Assembly: GCA_007859835.1 (NCBI GenBank)
Contig: SJPJ01000001.1
Coordinates: 1,869,992-1,929,967 of the forward strand
Length of the DNA stretch: 59,976 bases
Origin: Novipirellula herctigrandis
Lineage (GTDB): Bacteria; Planctomycetota; Planctomycetia; Pirellulales; Pirellulaceae
Reading direction: 5' to 3'
Each line of letters begins with the position of its first letter. Positions within the stretch are counted from its first letter, which is position 1. The notes under the pieces are model-generated. The model did not search any database and was not told where the DNA came from. It was given only the letters and a program-made list of their open reading frames with translations. Both the position numbers and the translations under genes were made by a program. Positions 27,341 to 36,701 of this stretch are shown piece after piece.

Positions 27341-29005
27341 ATGACACTTCATGTTTTCGGACATCGCAACCCCGATACCGATTCGATCTGCAGCGCCATC
27401 GCCTATGCGGATTTCCTAAAACAAACGACGCGGCCCGATGCGATTGCTGCTAGCTGTGGGGCGCCGAACCAACGCACCGAGTTTGCGTTAAAAAAAGCTC
27501 ATCTGACTCATCCGCGGATCATCATGGATATCCGCCCCGAGCTCGTCGATGTTTGCCAACGTCAAGTCATCGCGGCGCGCCGTACCGATACGTTTCATGA
27601 AGTCTACGAAGTCATGAAGCAACACTCGCTACGCGCGATACCCGTGCTCGACGATGACGATCGGCTGATCGGAATTGTCTCCCTTCTCGATCTACTGGAA
27701 TTGGTTTTTCAAGGAGGCGTTGATCCGATTCACTCACGCGAAGTCTGTAGCAACCTAACCAAAGTCGCATCGGTGCTTGGCGGTACGCTCGCTCATGCGG
27801 TCGAGCCCGACCGAACCGACGAATTCATTTTGACCGTCGGTGCGATGAGTGCGAGTGGGTTCACCAGTCGTTTGCAAGGGTTCCCAACCGAACGATTGTT
27901 AGTGGTCAGTGGCGACCGACCGACAATCCAATTGCCGGCACTTGAAATGGGTGCTCGGGCAATTGTAGTCACCGGCGGCTTTGAATTGTCGAGCGGGCTA
28001 CTACAACTCGCTCAGGCTCGCGGCGTTTCAGTCATCATCAGCCCCTACGATACCGCCACGACTACCATGCGAATCAAAGCCGCACGGTTAATTGATTCAG
28101 TGATCAAGCGTGACTTCGTGTCTTTGCCCGCGAAGACCCCTATCTGCACCGCACGACAACAAATCGTCCGTTTGCCGCAGACGATTTTTCCCGTGTTGGA
28201 CAACGAAAAATTGATCGGCGTGATTAGCAAGAGCGACTTGGTCAATCCACCCAAACCCGAAATCATTCTGGTCGATCATAACGAACTTTCCCAAGCGGTC
28301 CACGGAGCCGAAGATGCGGACATCGCTGAAGTGCTCGACCATCACCGACTCGGCGGCTCGCTTCGCTCGTCCGACCCCATTCGATTCACACTCGAACCCG
28401 TCGGATCAACATGCACGTTAGTCGCTCGCAAATTCCGCCAAGCTCAAATCGACCCTACGCCTTCCATGGCACTCTGTATGGCTTCGGGGATTATCAGTGA
28501 TACGTTGCACCTCCGTTCGCCAACGACGACCGACGTGGATCGCGATGTCTTAGAGTGGCTTCAGCAGTTTTGCAGTGTCGAATTAGAACAATATGCGAAC
28601 GAGTTCTTTGAAGTCGGTTCCGCGCTTCGCACCTGCACCCCGCGCGAGATCGTCCGCGAAGATTGCAAAGAATTTCACGAAGCCAATAGCCGGTTCTCGA
28701 TTTCACAAATCGAGGAAATTGGTTTTGATCTTTTCTGGCAACGCAAAGAAGAATTAACCGCAGCACTCGAAGAATTGGCGTCGGAACACTTCCTCGATTT
28801 TTCGGCGTTATTGGTCACAAATATCGCCAGCAACGGAAGCTTGTTATTGATGAGCCACCAACCGGAAGGCTGGGACGACATCAACTACCCCGAATTGGAA
28901 AAGAATCTCTACGAGCTCGAGGAAGTGGTCAGCCGTAAAAAGCAGTTGCTGCCGCTGATCATCAGCTTGCTCGATGCAAGCCCGGTCGAAGACACTTCCA
29001 CGTAA
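27341..29005 (+). CDS. Manganese-dependent (family II) inorganic pyrophosphatase with CBS-DRTGG-CBS insert
   Basis: DHH-type cytoplasmic pyrophosphatase hydrolysing PPi. The metal site is visible in GHRNPDTDSICSA at the start, VDHNELSQ, the DHH in VLDHHRLGGS and SGIISDTLHLRSPT. Between the first segment and the rest lies a regulatory insert: CBS 1 (~70-125), a DRTGG-like domain (~130-240) and CBS 2 (~245-305). This makes 554 residues versus ~310 for simple family II enzymes. In clostridial relatives this insert binds adenine nucleotides and makes activity respond to energy state; the same is inferred here. It starts 27 bp after coaC. Confidence 0.93.
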   Translation: MTLHVFGHRNPDTDSICSAIAYADFLKQTTRPDAIAASCGAPNQRTEFALKKAHLTHPRIIMDIRPELVDVCQRQVIAARRTDTFHEVYEVMKQHSLRAIPVLDDDDRLIGIVSLLDLLELVFQGGVDPIHSREVCSNLTKVASVLGGTLAHAVEPDRTDEFILTVGAMSASGFTSRLQGFPTERLLVVSGDRPTIQLPALEMGARAIVVTGGFELSSGLLQLAQARGVSVIISPYDTATTTMRIKAARLIDSVIKRDFVSLPAKTPICTARQQIVRLPQTIFPVLDNEKLIGVISKSDLVNPPKPEIILVDHNELSQAVHGAEDADIAEVLDHHRLGGSLRSSDPIRFTLEPVGSTCTLVARKFRQAQIDPTPSMALCMASGIISDTLHLRSPTTTDVDRDVLEWLQQFCSVELEQYANEFFEVGSALRTCTPREIVREDCKEFHEANSRFSISQIEEIGFDLFWQRKEELTAALEELASEHFLDFSALLVTNIASNGSLLLMSHQPEGWDDINYPELEKNLYELEEVVSRKKQLLPLIISLLDASPVEDTST

Positions 29006-29058
29006 AGACATTCATGAGGCACTTGCCTTATGCTCATCCGGCATTCGCCGCGGGGAAA

Positions 29059-30966
29059 CTACTGCTCTTTCAAATCCTCGCGCTGCCACGCTCTGACGTA
29101 ATCTATTTCAAAGTCCGCGGGCAAACTTGTTGGATCCAAATTGTCGTTATCCCAACCGCCAACGACTTGATACAAGATGATGTAAGACGGAATATTCCCG
29201 ACGCGATCATCCTTCCAACGGCCAACGATTTCTCCGTTGCAGTAGAACGCTAATTCCCCAGGCGTCCACAAAAAACCGGGTGTGATGAATCCTTCTTCGT
29301 CGGGTTGGACGTAGACATTACTGGTGCCGATCGACTTGTGATCTTGCTCGTAACCATCCCAATGGAATGCGATGTTGTAGCGATACGGCCCCCATCGGGT
29401 AAGGTGTTCCATGATGTCAAATTCCATCCCTCCATTGGCCGTACTTCGCCGCGCCCCCGTCGACGCTTCTGAACCTCGGTCGGGCATCATCCAAAAAGCA
29501 GGCCAAAGTCCATCATTGGTCGGCAACTTCATGCGGGCTTCGAAATACCCGTATTTCTGTTTCCATTTCCCATCGGTATCCAGATAGCCGCCAGCAAAAT
29601 CAGACTCGTGTCCGGTTTTGGGATCATCATTCAACCAGCCTCTCTTTTTCTCGAAATGAAGCTTTACCAAACCGTCGCCGACCACAACGTTGTCCTTGGT
29701 CCAATGCGTCAACTCGCTCTTGCCCCACCAATTGGGACCGTAGACATTCCATTTACTCAGGTCAATCTTGGCCCCATCAAAGCTGTCTTCAAAACTTAGC
29801 TTCCAATCGCCTTCGATCGGTGGGCGTTGTCCCAACCAGGATGGCATTTGCTTAGGCTGCACAATCGCCTCGACCGAATCAATCACGATCGCGCCCGAAT
29901 CAACATGTTCGATTGCGATATCCACCGATGTGACACGGTCATTGCGAAATTTCGTGCCTGTTCCTGGTTTCCCGCCATCGTGTGGTTTCGCCGGATCATA
30001 CGCCATCGCCTGCCAAGCAGCCTTAGCGACAAACGAGGCCACTATCTGCTTTGTCTGACCAGACGCGATCGGCGGTGCTGTCGCAACGTCCGTGAAACCG
30101 TTGCCTTCGCTGGCAACCCGAACACTCGGAGTCACCATCGATTGGCCATTGTTACGAATGGAAACACGAACCGCCGTGGCGTTCTTCAAATTCCAGTATT
30201 TGGTCGGCGGCTTGATCGACATCCGATGCATCGCCTTGTCCCTGCCAAAGTTGACACTCAGAGCTGACTTCTCACCCGGGCCTTCTCGTTTGCATGTGAC
30301 CGACTTGTCCGATGTCACTTGCTTTACGATGTCCAATTGCTGATCCGGCCCACCCATCAGATAGCCGTTGTTGGGTTCGGTATGTGCCGCAGCATATTGT
30401 GATAGGGGTCGCATGCCAGCGGTGCCGCCCGCATTCACCGACCGAATACGAAACGATTGTTGCTTCGTACTTCCATCAACAAATATCAGAAGGCGAATCA
30501 CTTTACTGGAATCGAGTTGGTAGCCTGGTTGAAAACCGTATTGATACCCAAAGATCACTTTGATCGATCCCTGTTCGCCAGCAAGGATACGCTGGCTTTC
30601 CGTGTTCCATGGCTCCTTTCTCCAATCACCTTCGTTGTCGACACGAAGCTTTAGTGACAATGGCCCATCACCGGTGTTTTCAACGATCGCTTCGATGAAT
30701 CCCATTTGCGATAAATCCCATACGCCTTCCTGGGGTTCAAGATAGAAACCAGGATATTTCGCATCGCCCGGAGATATCCTCACATCCAACGCATCCTCAA
30801 CGAGCTTGCATTGAACCTGATCATCGTTCGATTCGATTCGCCCGTTAACCACCGAGTTGTTGATTGGAAGTAATTCCAATGACTCAGCATACGTTGCAAC
30901 GCACTGAAAAATGCACAGAATACCAATAAGTTGGGCGGCAAAACGGCCATCAATGAACGGAAACAT
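29059..30966 (-). CDS. Exported glycoside hydrolase family 16 protein with N-terminal binding domains
   Basis: Likely an endo-acting enzyme on marine beta-glucans or galactans (agar, carrageenan, laminarin types). A signal peptide is present near residues 8-28. Two beta-sandwich, carbohydrate-binding-like modules occupy ~30-370. The C-terminal GH16 domain (~385-630) carries the catalytic signature EFDIMEH, with nucleophile and acid/base Glu intact, preceded by NGGM. Nearby are GYFEARMKLP, GLWPAFWMMPD and the aromatic-rich WKQKYGYFEARM. Its 635 residues and extra modules are more than a minimal GH16. Convergent with the pyrophosphatase gene. Substrate not resolvable from sequence. Confidence 0.9.
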   Translation of the reverse strand: MFPFIDGRFAAQLIGILCIFQCVATYAESLELLPINNSVVNGRIESNDDQVQCKLVEDALDVRISPGDAKYPGFYLEPQEGVWDLSQMGFIEAIVENTGDGPLSLKLRVDNEGDWRKEPWNTESQRILAGEQGSIKVIFGYQYGFQPGYQLDSSKVIRLLIFVDGSTKQQSFRIRSVNAGGTAGMRPLSQYAAAHTEPNNGYLMGGPDQQLDIVKQVTSDKSVTCKREGPGEKSALSVNFGRDKAMHRMSIKPPTKYWNLKNATAVRVSIRNNGQSMVTPSVRVASEGNGFTDVATAPPIASGQTKQIVASFVAKAAWQAMAYDPAKPHDGGKPGTGTKFRNDRVTSVDIAIEHVDSGAIVIDSVEAIVQPKQMPSWLGQRPPIEGDWKLSFEDSFDGAKIDLSKWNVYGPNWWGKSELTHWTKDNVVVGDGLVKLHFEKKRGWLNDDPKTGHESDFAGGYLDTDGKWKQKYGYFEARMKLPTNDGLWPAFWMMPDRGSEASTGARRSTANGGMEFDIMEHLTRWGPYRYNIAFHWDGYEQDHKSIGTSNVYVQPDEEGFITPGFLWTPGELAFYCNGEIVGRWKDDRVGNIPSYIILYQVVGGWDNDNLDPTSLPADFEIDYVRAWQREDLKEQ

Positions 30967-31667
30967 GGCGGGACTCTTCGATCGAGGGAGAGGTTCAAAT
31001 CATGCCTAATAGACAAAACGGCGGGTAATTCTCAACCGACTCGGCGCACGTGAACCAGCTTCCAATTGGCTTCGCTGCGTTTTCGACAATTTCGAATTAG
31101 GAGATCATTTTAGACTGCGACGATCTCGGCGTGGGATTTTGGCCAAATCATTTTTTCAAACTGGCCATACGCTGATCCGCGTTAACTGTCGGTCACACGA
31201 TCACAGAGGCCTTACCCACAGCGGCCTTACCGCCAACAGCCATGATGCGTCAAGTGAAAATTGGGTTTGCCCTGCATCGTCATGGCGATGGCGTTTGTCA
31301 CGATCCCAATCGCATGTCCCCGGATGGTTAGCGAACTGGGATGGTTAGCGAACTGGGATGCGAAATTTTGCAACCAATCTGGGTAAAGGCGTTGTCTCAA
31401 GTCGTGGCCCACAACCAAGGCCATGCAAAACCCAAATATATTTTTTGCCTTCGGGCGGTTTGTGACATAGGTTTTTCATAATCGATCAATTAATTCGAAC
31501 AAGACGTTCGACTTGCGAAAGACACCAGAGGGGTCAATTGCTCGCAAATTGATACATCGCGATTCGTCGCGATTTTGTTTCACCCTACCTCTCCAAGCAA
31601 TCACTTCGTCATTGGCGTAGACGATCCAGCGCCAATCGGATCGATTGCAGGGAACCTAATCTATCCG
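30967..31667. other. Intergenic region with a 17-bp tandem duplication
   Basis: 700 bp with no convincing gene. GGATGGTTAGCGAACTG is repeated exactly twice (31322-31355). The small forward and reverse frames have no signal or domain. Confidence 0.5.
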
Positions 31668-32000
31668 ATGACTTGTCACGAACTCGCAAACCGTCTCGCT
31701 TCGCTGCGGCCTGAACTGCAAGCGGTTGAAGTCGCTCGGCTCAGCCTCTTGATTCTGATTCAAGCCGAAGATGCAGGCAAACTTGACGACGATGAAGTAC
31801 TGCTAAAGGCATGGAAGAACGCCAGTTTCCGGCTCGAAGCCGCCGCTGACCAACATGCGGCCGTCGCTGAAGAACTCGAACAGATGTGTTCAAGCGGCCC
31901 CGTTGCTTTCACACCCGATCAACTTTGGATCCTGCTTCGCGCGGTCAAAGTGCAAAGCCAAATCCTTGAACTCTACACCGATCAACCCGCGTTAGCATGA
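31668..32000 (+). CDS. Small helical protein of unknown function
   Basis: 110 residues from ATG 31668 (GCAGGGAA upstream may serve as ribosome site), or 141 from TTG 31575. The sequence is helical throughout, with amphipathic stretches such as HELANRLASLRPELQAVEVARLSLLILIQAEDAG and DQLWILLRAVKVQSQILELY. No signal peptide, Cys or recognised motif. The regular hydrophobic spacing makes a real protein likely, but nothing indicates its role. It stands alone between two long intergenic regions. Confidence 0.5.
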   Translation: MTCHELANRLASLRPELQAVEVARLSLLILIQAEDAGKLDDDEVLLKAWKNASFRLEAAADQHAAVAEELEQMCSSGPVAFTPDQLWILLRAVKVQSQILELYTDQPALA

Positions 32001-32586
32001 CCGGTATCGTCGCTCATTGAAACGACAGTGACATTGGTAACAAACCTACTTCAACGCAGGTCTTATGGCGACACCACTTCAGACGCAAGGCTTTGCAACG
32101 CTTCGGCGGACTAAGATGATCCCGCGCTAAATACTGCCATACTCATTCCGCCGTTCGATGTTTCGCTCGATGTTTCGTTCGCGATGAAAATGAAGCATTT
32201 CTGGCCTGCCACAAGCCGATCGTTTTCCAATCCGCCCGCCTAATCCCTACTTCCTTCCCAATCGGATAGTCTCCAACCAATTTGATAGCTTTTCACGTAG
32301 TCCGGCAAAGAAGTCCAATGCTAGCATCGTAGGCTCGACGATAGAGACACCCGTATCACCAATAGTATTTGGTGTGCATCGAAGCGATTCGATGCAGTGA
32401 CTCCCACAGCCACCCTTGGTTGATCGACCTAGCCGCACCTCCCGTGTTTCGTTTGGCCGATTGATGACGACTTTCGATTGATGGTTCACCTCGGCCCAAT
32501 CGACGACCTAACCATGGTCAGGTTCGGCGGCTTGAAAATCGCATACAAAAACTTTCCGAAAACCTAAATCCATTGGAGATACCACG
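32001..32586. other. Long intergenic region before the Cys-rich protein gene
   Basis: 586 bp without a supported gene. It contains a 16-bp near-perfect palindrome CCTAACCATGGTCAGG (32507-32522, one mismatched pair), 65 bp upstream of the Cys-rich gene, which could be an operator. TGGAGATA precedes ATG 32587. Confidence 0.4.
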
Positions 32587-33114
32587 ATGCGTCGTGCATT
32601 CATTCCTGCCTTGCTTGCTGTTGCTTTCGTCGCTAGCAGCTCGGTCAACGCCAGCGCGTTCGGCCTTTTCGACAAATTGTGTAACAACGGTTGTGATAGC
32701 TGTTGTGACGTCGAGCCTACTTGCGGTTGCGAAGCTCCCGCACCTTGCTACGAGCCAACTTGTGGCGCCGAACCATGCTGTGACAGTGGTTGTGCAGCTC
32801 CTAAGTGTGGTCTTTTCAGCAAATTGTTCCATCGCAACAGTGCATGTGACGTTTGCTGCGAACCAGAACCAACTTGCGGTTGCGAAATCGTTGAGCCTAC
32901 TTGTGGCTGCGAAGTTTACGAACCAGCATGCGGTTGCGAAGCAGCTCCTTGCTGTGACGGACCTTCTTGCGGATCGAAGATCAAAGGCTTCTTCAGCAAG
33001 ATGTTCAAGAAAGACGCTTGCTGCGATTCATGCTGTGCTCCAGAACCGACTTGCGGATGCGAAATCGTTGAGCCTACTTGCGGTTGCGAGCCCACTTGTG
33101 GCGCTGGTTGGTAA
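32587..33114 (+). CDS. Exported, extremely Cys-rich repeat protein
   Basis: 175 residues with a signal peptide (MRRAFIPALLAVAFVASSSV, cut after ASA near 24). The mature ~151 residues contain 33 Cys, about 22 percent. Three modules can be seen, each beginning with a hydrophobic/basic GLFSKLF-like segment (near 26, 76 and 138) followed by CCxxEPTCGCE repeats; the sequence EPTCGCE recurs about five times. Such density suggests disulfide cross-linking into an envelope or metal binding. No enzyme motif. A strong terminator follows. An overlapping frame in +1 (32573-33139) is a shadow produced by the repeats. Confidence 0.8.
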   Translation: MRRAFIPALLAVAFVASSSVNASAFGLFDKLCNNGCDSCCDVEPTCGCEAPAPCYEPTCGAEPCCDSGCAAPKCGLFSKLFHRNSACDVCCEPEPTCGCEIVEPTCGCEVYEPACGCEAAPCCDGPSCGSKIKGFFSKMFKKDACCDSCCAPEPTCGCEIVEPTCGCEPTCGAGW

Positions 33115-33145
33115 TCCAACGGTCAGCAAGATTCATTAAAAACGG

Positions 33146-33184
33146 AATCCTCGGTCGCAAGTATTTGCGGCCGAGGATTTTTTT
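33146..33184 (+). terminator. Strong, probably bidirectional terminator
   Basis: AATCCTCGGTCGCAA (33146-33160) pairs with TTGCGGCCGAGGATT (33165-33179) around a GTAT loop and is followed by seven T. On the reverse strand the hairpin is followed by CCGTTTTT, so it may also stop the outer-membrane protein gene. Confidence 0.9.
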
Positions 33185-33265
33185 GTGGTCGCATTCTATT
33201 CTTAGTGAATCGCTGTCCGTAACAAATGCCCAACCGAGCGGCTCCGATCAGGGTCAACAAACGGC

Positions 33266-34756
33266 TCAATACCCGATTCCCATTCGCAACATAAACGCAT
33301 CGCTAGGTTTGATGTTATCTTGAGGATTATAGCGATATTCGATTTCGCGATTCCAAACATAGCCGATTTCGATAAACGAATTTCGTCTCCCGGCACGGAT
33401 GTATTCGTGTTGGCCCCATTCAAGCCCAAACATGATTCGCAAATCGTTTATGTCGACACTGTCTTCGGCACCACTCGCACGCTGAACCGTCCACGCCCCG
33501 CCACCATATTCACCGGCGACATAGCCCCAAACGTCTTGTGTCCCCACCGTCCGGCAATACTTTGAAAACTTGGGCTGTGGAAAAAAGATGTCACAGCGTG
33601 AATATGGAGTCGGCTGATATAGCAGACCACCCGCAGGCAACAATTTCACTTTATTGCGGTCCAAGTAATGGACGCCCGCTTTCAAAGTTGATGCTGGCGT
33701 TAACCGGAAACTACCGAGTGCTTTGCCCATCAATCGCAGGCTGTCGTCATTGAAAGTGTTGAAATCAGTGAACGCACCAAATCGCAACCCAAGCTCAACG
33801 CCGAAGATTTGGTTCGGATCACTCTGCCAGCCCAGATCCAAAAATCCACTGTAAGCGTTCCCGGGCAAATCGGCTCCGGTGCTCGAATCAGGTCCGTCCC
33901 ACAAATGCAACGAGAACGACGGAGCGATCATCAAAGGTTGGCTTGAAAATAGAAAATTCTGCCACGCGAAAACCACCGATGTGTCAAAGTCATTGATCGA
34001 AAAATTGTCTCCCGAACCACCCGGACCAATGTAGGTGTAACGAAAACGAGGCCCCTGTAAAAAACGATACGCACTCATTGTCGCGGTATCCCAGAGGTTC
34101 ATGTCGCTAAACATGCCGCCTGGGTACAGCGATGTGGGAGCGGATTGGGGGTAAGGCGAACCGGGGTAGCTTGGTTGTGAGTATGGCGATTGCGCATAAG
34201 GCGAAGTTGGATAGCTCGGCGAATACGTTGGTGCACCATACCCCGGTGTCGAATTGTAGGCCGGAGGTGGACTTGCATAGACCGGTGGCAAACCGGGAGG
34301 CGAAAGGTTTGGAGGCGGAACCGTGGTGGTCCCATACGGTGACCCATAACCGACCGGAGCACCAATCGTGCCGGGTGCGTTATAGGCGGGAGTACGTGGC
34401 GGCACCGAACCTGAAAAAATCTGCTCCACCAAACTACGGTTGTACGGAACCGTCGGAGCCGCGGTGCCAAGTGTGGCCCCAGGCGTTGGATAACTTGTCG
34501 TCGGTGGTGGCGCGGCGTAGTTCGAAGCCGGTGGCACATAGGTCGACGGCGGCGCGTTGTAAGTTGGTGATCCCGAAAACGTGGACGGCGCATTCATCCC
34601 CGGCGGTGGACCAATTGGCTGTAGATTTGTTTGCGGTACATCAAAAGCATTGCTACGAGGCGATTGCGCATGAGCATCAACCGCCATCACGAAGCCAAAA
34701 CAAAGCGTCAGTAACCACATACGCCGATTCACCACGAAGCCGACGCATTGCCACAT
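33266..34756 (-). CDS. Outer-membrane beta-barrel-like protein with Pro/Tyr-rich N-terminal region
   Basis: About 496 residues. A signal peptide follows VVNRRMW (hydrophobic WLLTLCFGFVMAV, cut after DAHA). ATG 34756 gives a charged n-region; ATG 34720 and the longest frame to 34816 are alternatives. Residues ~35-230 are low complexity in Pro, Tyr, Ser and Gly (PPSTYVPPASNY, SPYAQSPYSQPSYPGSPY). The C-terminal ~270 residues show alternating strands typical of an outer-membrane barrel (RFRYTYIGPGG, GFLDLGWQ, FIEIGYVWNREIEYRYNP) and end in aromatic Tyr (MLRMGIGY), as many barrels do. The fold and location are inferred; no named family is claimed. Confidence 0.7.
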   Translation of the reverse strand: MWQCVGFVVNRRMWLLTLCFGFVMAVDAHAQSPRSNAFDVPQTNLQPIGPPPGMNAPSTFSGSPTYNAPPSTYVPPASNYAAPPPTTSYPTPGATLGTAAPTVPYNRSLVEQIFSGSVPPRTPAYNAPGTIGAPVGYGSPYGTTTVPPPNLSPPGLPPVYASPPPAYNSTPGYGAPTYSPSYPTSPYAQSPYSQPSYPGSPYPQSAPTSLYPGGMFSDMNLWDTATMSAYRFLQGPRFRYTYIGPGGSGDNFSINDFDTSVVFAWQNFLFSSQPLMIAPSFSLHLWDGPDSSTGADLPGNAYSGFLDLGWQSDPNQIFGVELGLRFGAFTDFNTFNDDSLRLMGKALGSFRLTPASTLKAGVHYLDRNKVKLLPAGGLLYQPTPYSRCDIFFPQPKFSKYCRTVGTQDVWGYVAGEYGGGAWTVQRASGAEDSVDINDLRIMFGLEWGQHEYIRAGRRNSFIEIGYVWNREIEYRYNPQDNIKPSDAFMLRMGIGY

Positions 34757-35038
34757 AGTGCACACTGGTTTACCAACCACTGCGTGATCTGATTCGGGAA
34801 TGCAAACAGGTACCATGCTTGTACGCTCAGTCGCGTGGGCTCTTTTTCATGGGAATGGAGTGTCACAATCGTTTGCGACTCTGAACCAACTACCTCGTCA
34901 GCTGCCCGCCCGTCAAGATAAAATGGATAAAGTAGAAATATTCTCTCAAGCTTTCCGGTATCCGAGCCGACATGCTATGATCTGCCCTTCCGCCTGACCT
35001 CCGCTCCACACTTCCCCCCCAAATCTAGGCTTCCGACC

Positions 35039-35743
35039 ATGGAAGATCTCGACGTCGCACGACTCGCCGAATACCTCCACCTGACGCCGCCTCAAGTGAT
35101 CAAGATGGCAGATCGAGGAAAAGTTCCGGCACGGAAAGTGGGGGGACATTGGGTTTTTAGCGAAGCGGAAATCCATCATTGGCTTGAAGACCGGATTGGA
35201 GCAAGCGATTCACAGCAGCTCGACAAGGTCCAAGAAGTGCTCGACCGCGTCGCACCGGCCGCAGTGGATCGGCCAATTTACGAGCTTTGTACGGTCGACA
35301 CGATCGCGGTTCCTCTGAACGCACGGACTCGCGGTTCGGTGATCCGTTCGATGTCCGAATTGGCTACCAAGTCCGGCTTGATGTGGGATGCGTCGGTGAT
35401 GAGCGATGCCATCAGTGCCCGCGAAGAAATGCATCCCACGGCACTCGATAGCGGCGTGGCACTCTTGCACCCGCGGCGGCCCCAAACGTCGATCCTTTCC
35501 GATTCGGTGATTGCCCTTGGCGTTTGCCCGGCACCGATCCCGTTCGCTCATCGTGGCCAATTAACCGACGTTTTCTTCCTGATTTGCTCTTACGACGATA
35601 CCTCTCACCTTCGTATCCTTGCCAAACTAAGCCGAATGATTGTGCAAGACGACATTTTGGGCGAACTTCGCAATTGCCAATCGGCGGGTGCAGCATGGAA
35701 TTGCTTGAAACTATGTGAAGAACGCATGGATGATCACGAGTAA
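35039..35743 (+). CDS. Helix-turn-helix protein with PTS EIIA (Ntr-type) domain
   Basis: 234 residues. Residues ~1-55 form an excisionase-like HTH (LDVARLAEYLHLTPPQVIKMADRGKVPARKVGGHWVFSEAEI). Residues ~80-225 resemble the PTS EIIA type 2/PtsN domain; the phosphorylatable His is in GVALLHPRRP, matching the LLH of the family. Combining a DNA-binding domain with EIIA suggests a regulator whose phosphorylation state reports carbon or nitrogen supply, but the phosphodonor is not in this window. The start is ATG 35039. A related repeat hairpin (35749-35775) follows, then the next gene 62 bp later. Confidence 0.82.
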   Translation: MEDLDVARLAEYLHLTPPQVIKMADRGKVPARKVGGHWVFSEAEIHHWLEDRIGASDSQQLDKVQEVLDRVAPAAVDRPIYELCTVDTIAVPLNARTRGSVIRSMSELATKSGLMWDASVMSDAISAREEMHPTALDSGVALLHPRRPQTSILSDSVIALGVCPAPIPFAHRGQLTDVFFLICSYDDTSHLRILAKLSRMIVQDDILGELRNCQSAGAAWNCLKLCEERMDDHE

Positions 35744-35748
35744 AGAGG

Positions 35749-35775
35749 GTCGCGTTTCGCTCCGCGCGAGGCGAC
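35749..35775. repeat. Short dispersed hairpin repeat, copy 2
   Basis: GTCGCGTTTCGC-TCC-GCGCGAGGCGAC; GTCGC pairs with GCGAC. Lies between the EIIA gene and its downstream neighbour. Confidence 0.55.
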
Positions 35776-35805
35776 ACCCAACAAAACGGTCAAGGATGAT
35801 AGACG

Positions 35806-36627
35806 ATGAATGCAGCCGATTCACAGATTCGCACTCTACTTTGGATTGGACCTCGGCATGGCGACTCGATTCGCCCTGCCTTTGACCTTTGCGAATCGAC
35901 TTGTGAACAGATTGCTTTTCGGTCGTCACTTGAAAAAGCGATGCTCCGAGTCGCATCATCGGTGGACCGAATCGTTTTCTCGCGGACCAACCGTGCCACA
36001 TTCGATTGGAACGGGGCTATCAAAATCGCCACCGAACATCCTGCCGCAAGCGTGGCATGTTTGTTAGGTGAGTTGTGCGAAGGAGCCATTCATAACGAGC
36101 GATTCGCAATTGCCGATGCCAATCGTGAATTGGAAATGCAAACTGGATCACAATGTTTATTTGCCAAATGGCATCAATCCAGCTCGGTATTACCCAAATG
36201 GCTAGCTGCGAAGCCGACGATTTTGGCCCAACGAGTCACTCGACCAACGGTTGCCGTTGTCGCGACGAACTTGGCCAGTGCAGAGCCGATTCTTGACGGT
36301 TTGGCTGGTTGCGGAACACCCACGATGTGGGTGCGAAAGCCAAATGCGTATCAACTAAGAAACGTTGGACGAGTGATTTGGGACGACTCATTCGCCACCG
36401 CCACAACGGCGAAAAAATGGCATAATCGAATCTCGGCGATGGATCTATTGCCAGGGGCCAGTCACGCGTGGATGGTAAACTGTCCGCAAACGCACCAGAT
36501 CGCTGCGGCTCGGCAAGGCGGCATCGAGCGAATCGTAAGTAAACCAAGCCCGATCGAGGCGATCGAGCAATGGGTTAGTATAGAAAAGCAATCGGAAGCA
36601 AGCGTGCCAGCAAAAATGGCAGCCTAG
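35806..36627 (+). CDS. Degenerate receiver-like protein of unknown function
   Basis: 273 residues, cytoplasmic, no signal peptide. Two halves both look like response-regulator receiver folds without phosphoacceptor residues: the first (~10-105) has strand-like segments around DRIVFSRTN and SVACLLGEL; the second (~145-265) ends in AARQGGIERIVSKPSPIEAIEQWV, close to the receiver pattern Ga..yl.KP. The usual DD and D acidic pocket is not present, so I expect a protein-interaction or signalling-without-phosphorylation role. It directly follows the HTH-EIIA gene and may act with it. The family is not established. Confidence 0.6.
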   Translation: MNAADSQIRTLLWIGPRHGDSIRPAFDLCESTCEQIAFRSSLEKAMLRVASSVDRIVFSRTNRATFDWNGAIKIATEHPAASVACLLGELCEGAIHNERFAIADANRELEMQTGSQCLFAKWHQSSSVLPKWLAAKPTILAQRVTRPTVAVVATNLASAEPILDGLAGCGTPTMWVRKPNAYQLRNVGRVIWDDSFATATTAKKWHNRISAMDLLPGASHAWMVNCPQTHQIAAARQGGIERIVSKPSPIEAIEQWVSIEKQSEASVPAKMAA

Positions 36628-36701
36628 TTGGTGTCCAGGCTTCAGCCGCCCGTGCATTGAAAAAATCGCAAAAGGCTACACACCAGCGCTAGCCGCCCGT
36701 G
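36627..36701. repeat. Intergenic palindromic repeat (RAYT-type family), site 2
   Basis: GTTGGTGTCCAGGCTTCAGC followed by AAAAGGCTACACACCAGCGC. It begins immediately at the stop codon of the receiver-like gene. Confidence 0.8.

Noticed and set aside
32247-32489. Reverse 80-residue frame in the gap before the Cys-rich protein
   Set aside because: Partly regular C-terminus (LALDFFAGLREKLSNWL) but no homologue recognised and no ribosome site; kept as intergenic.
32573-33139. Overlapping 188-residue frame over the Cys-rich gene
   Set aside because: A shadow of the repeated codons; no signal peptide-like start, and the Cys-rich frame has both signal peptide and regular modules.
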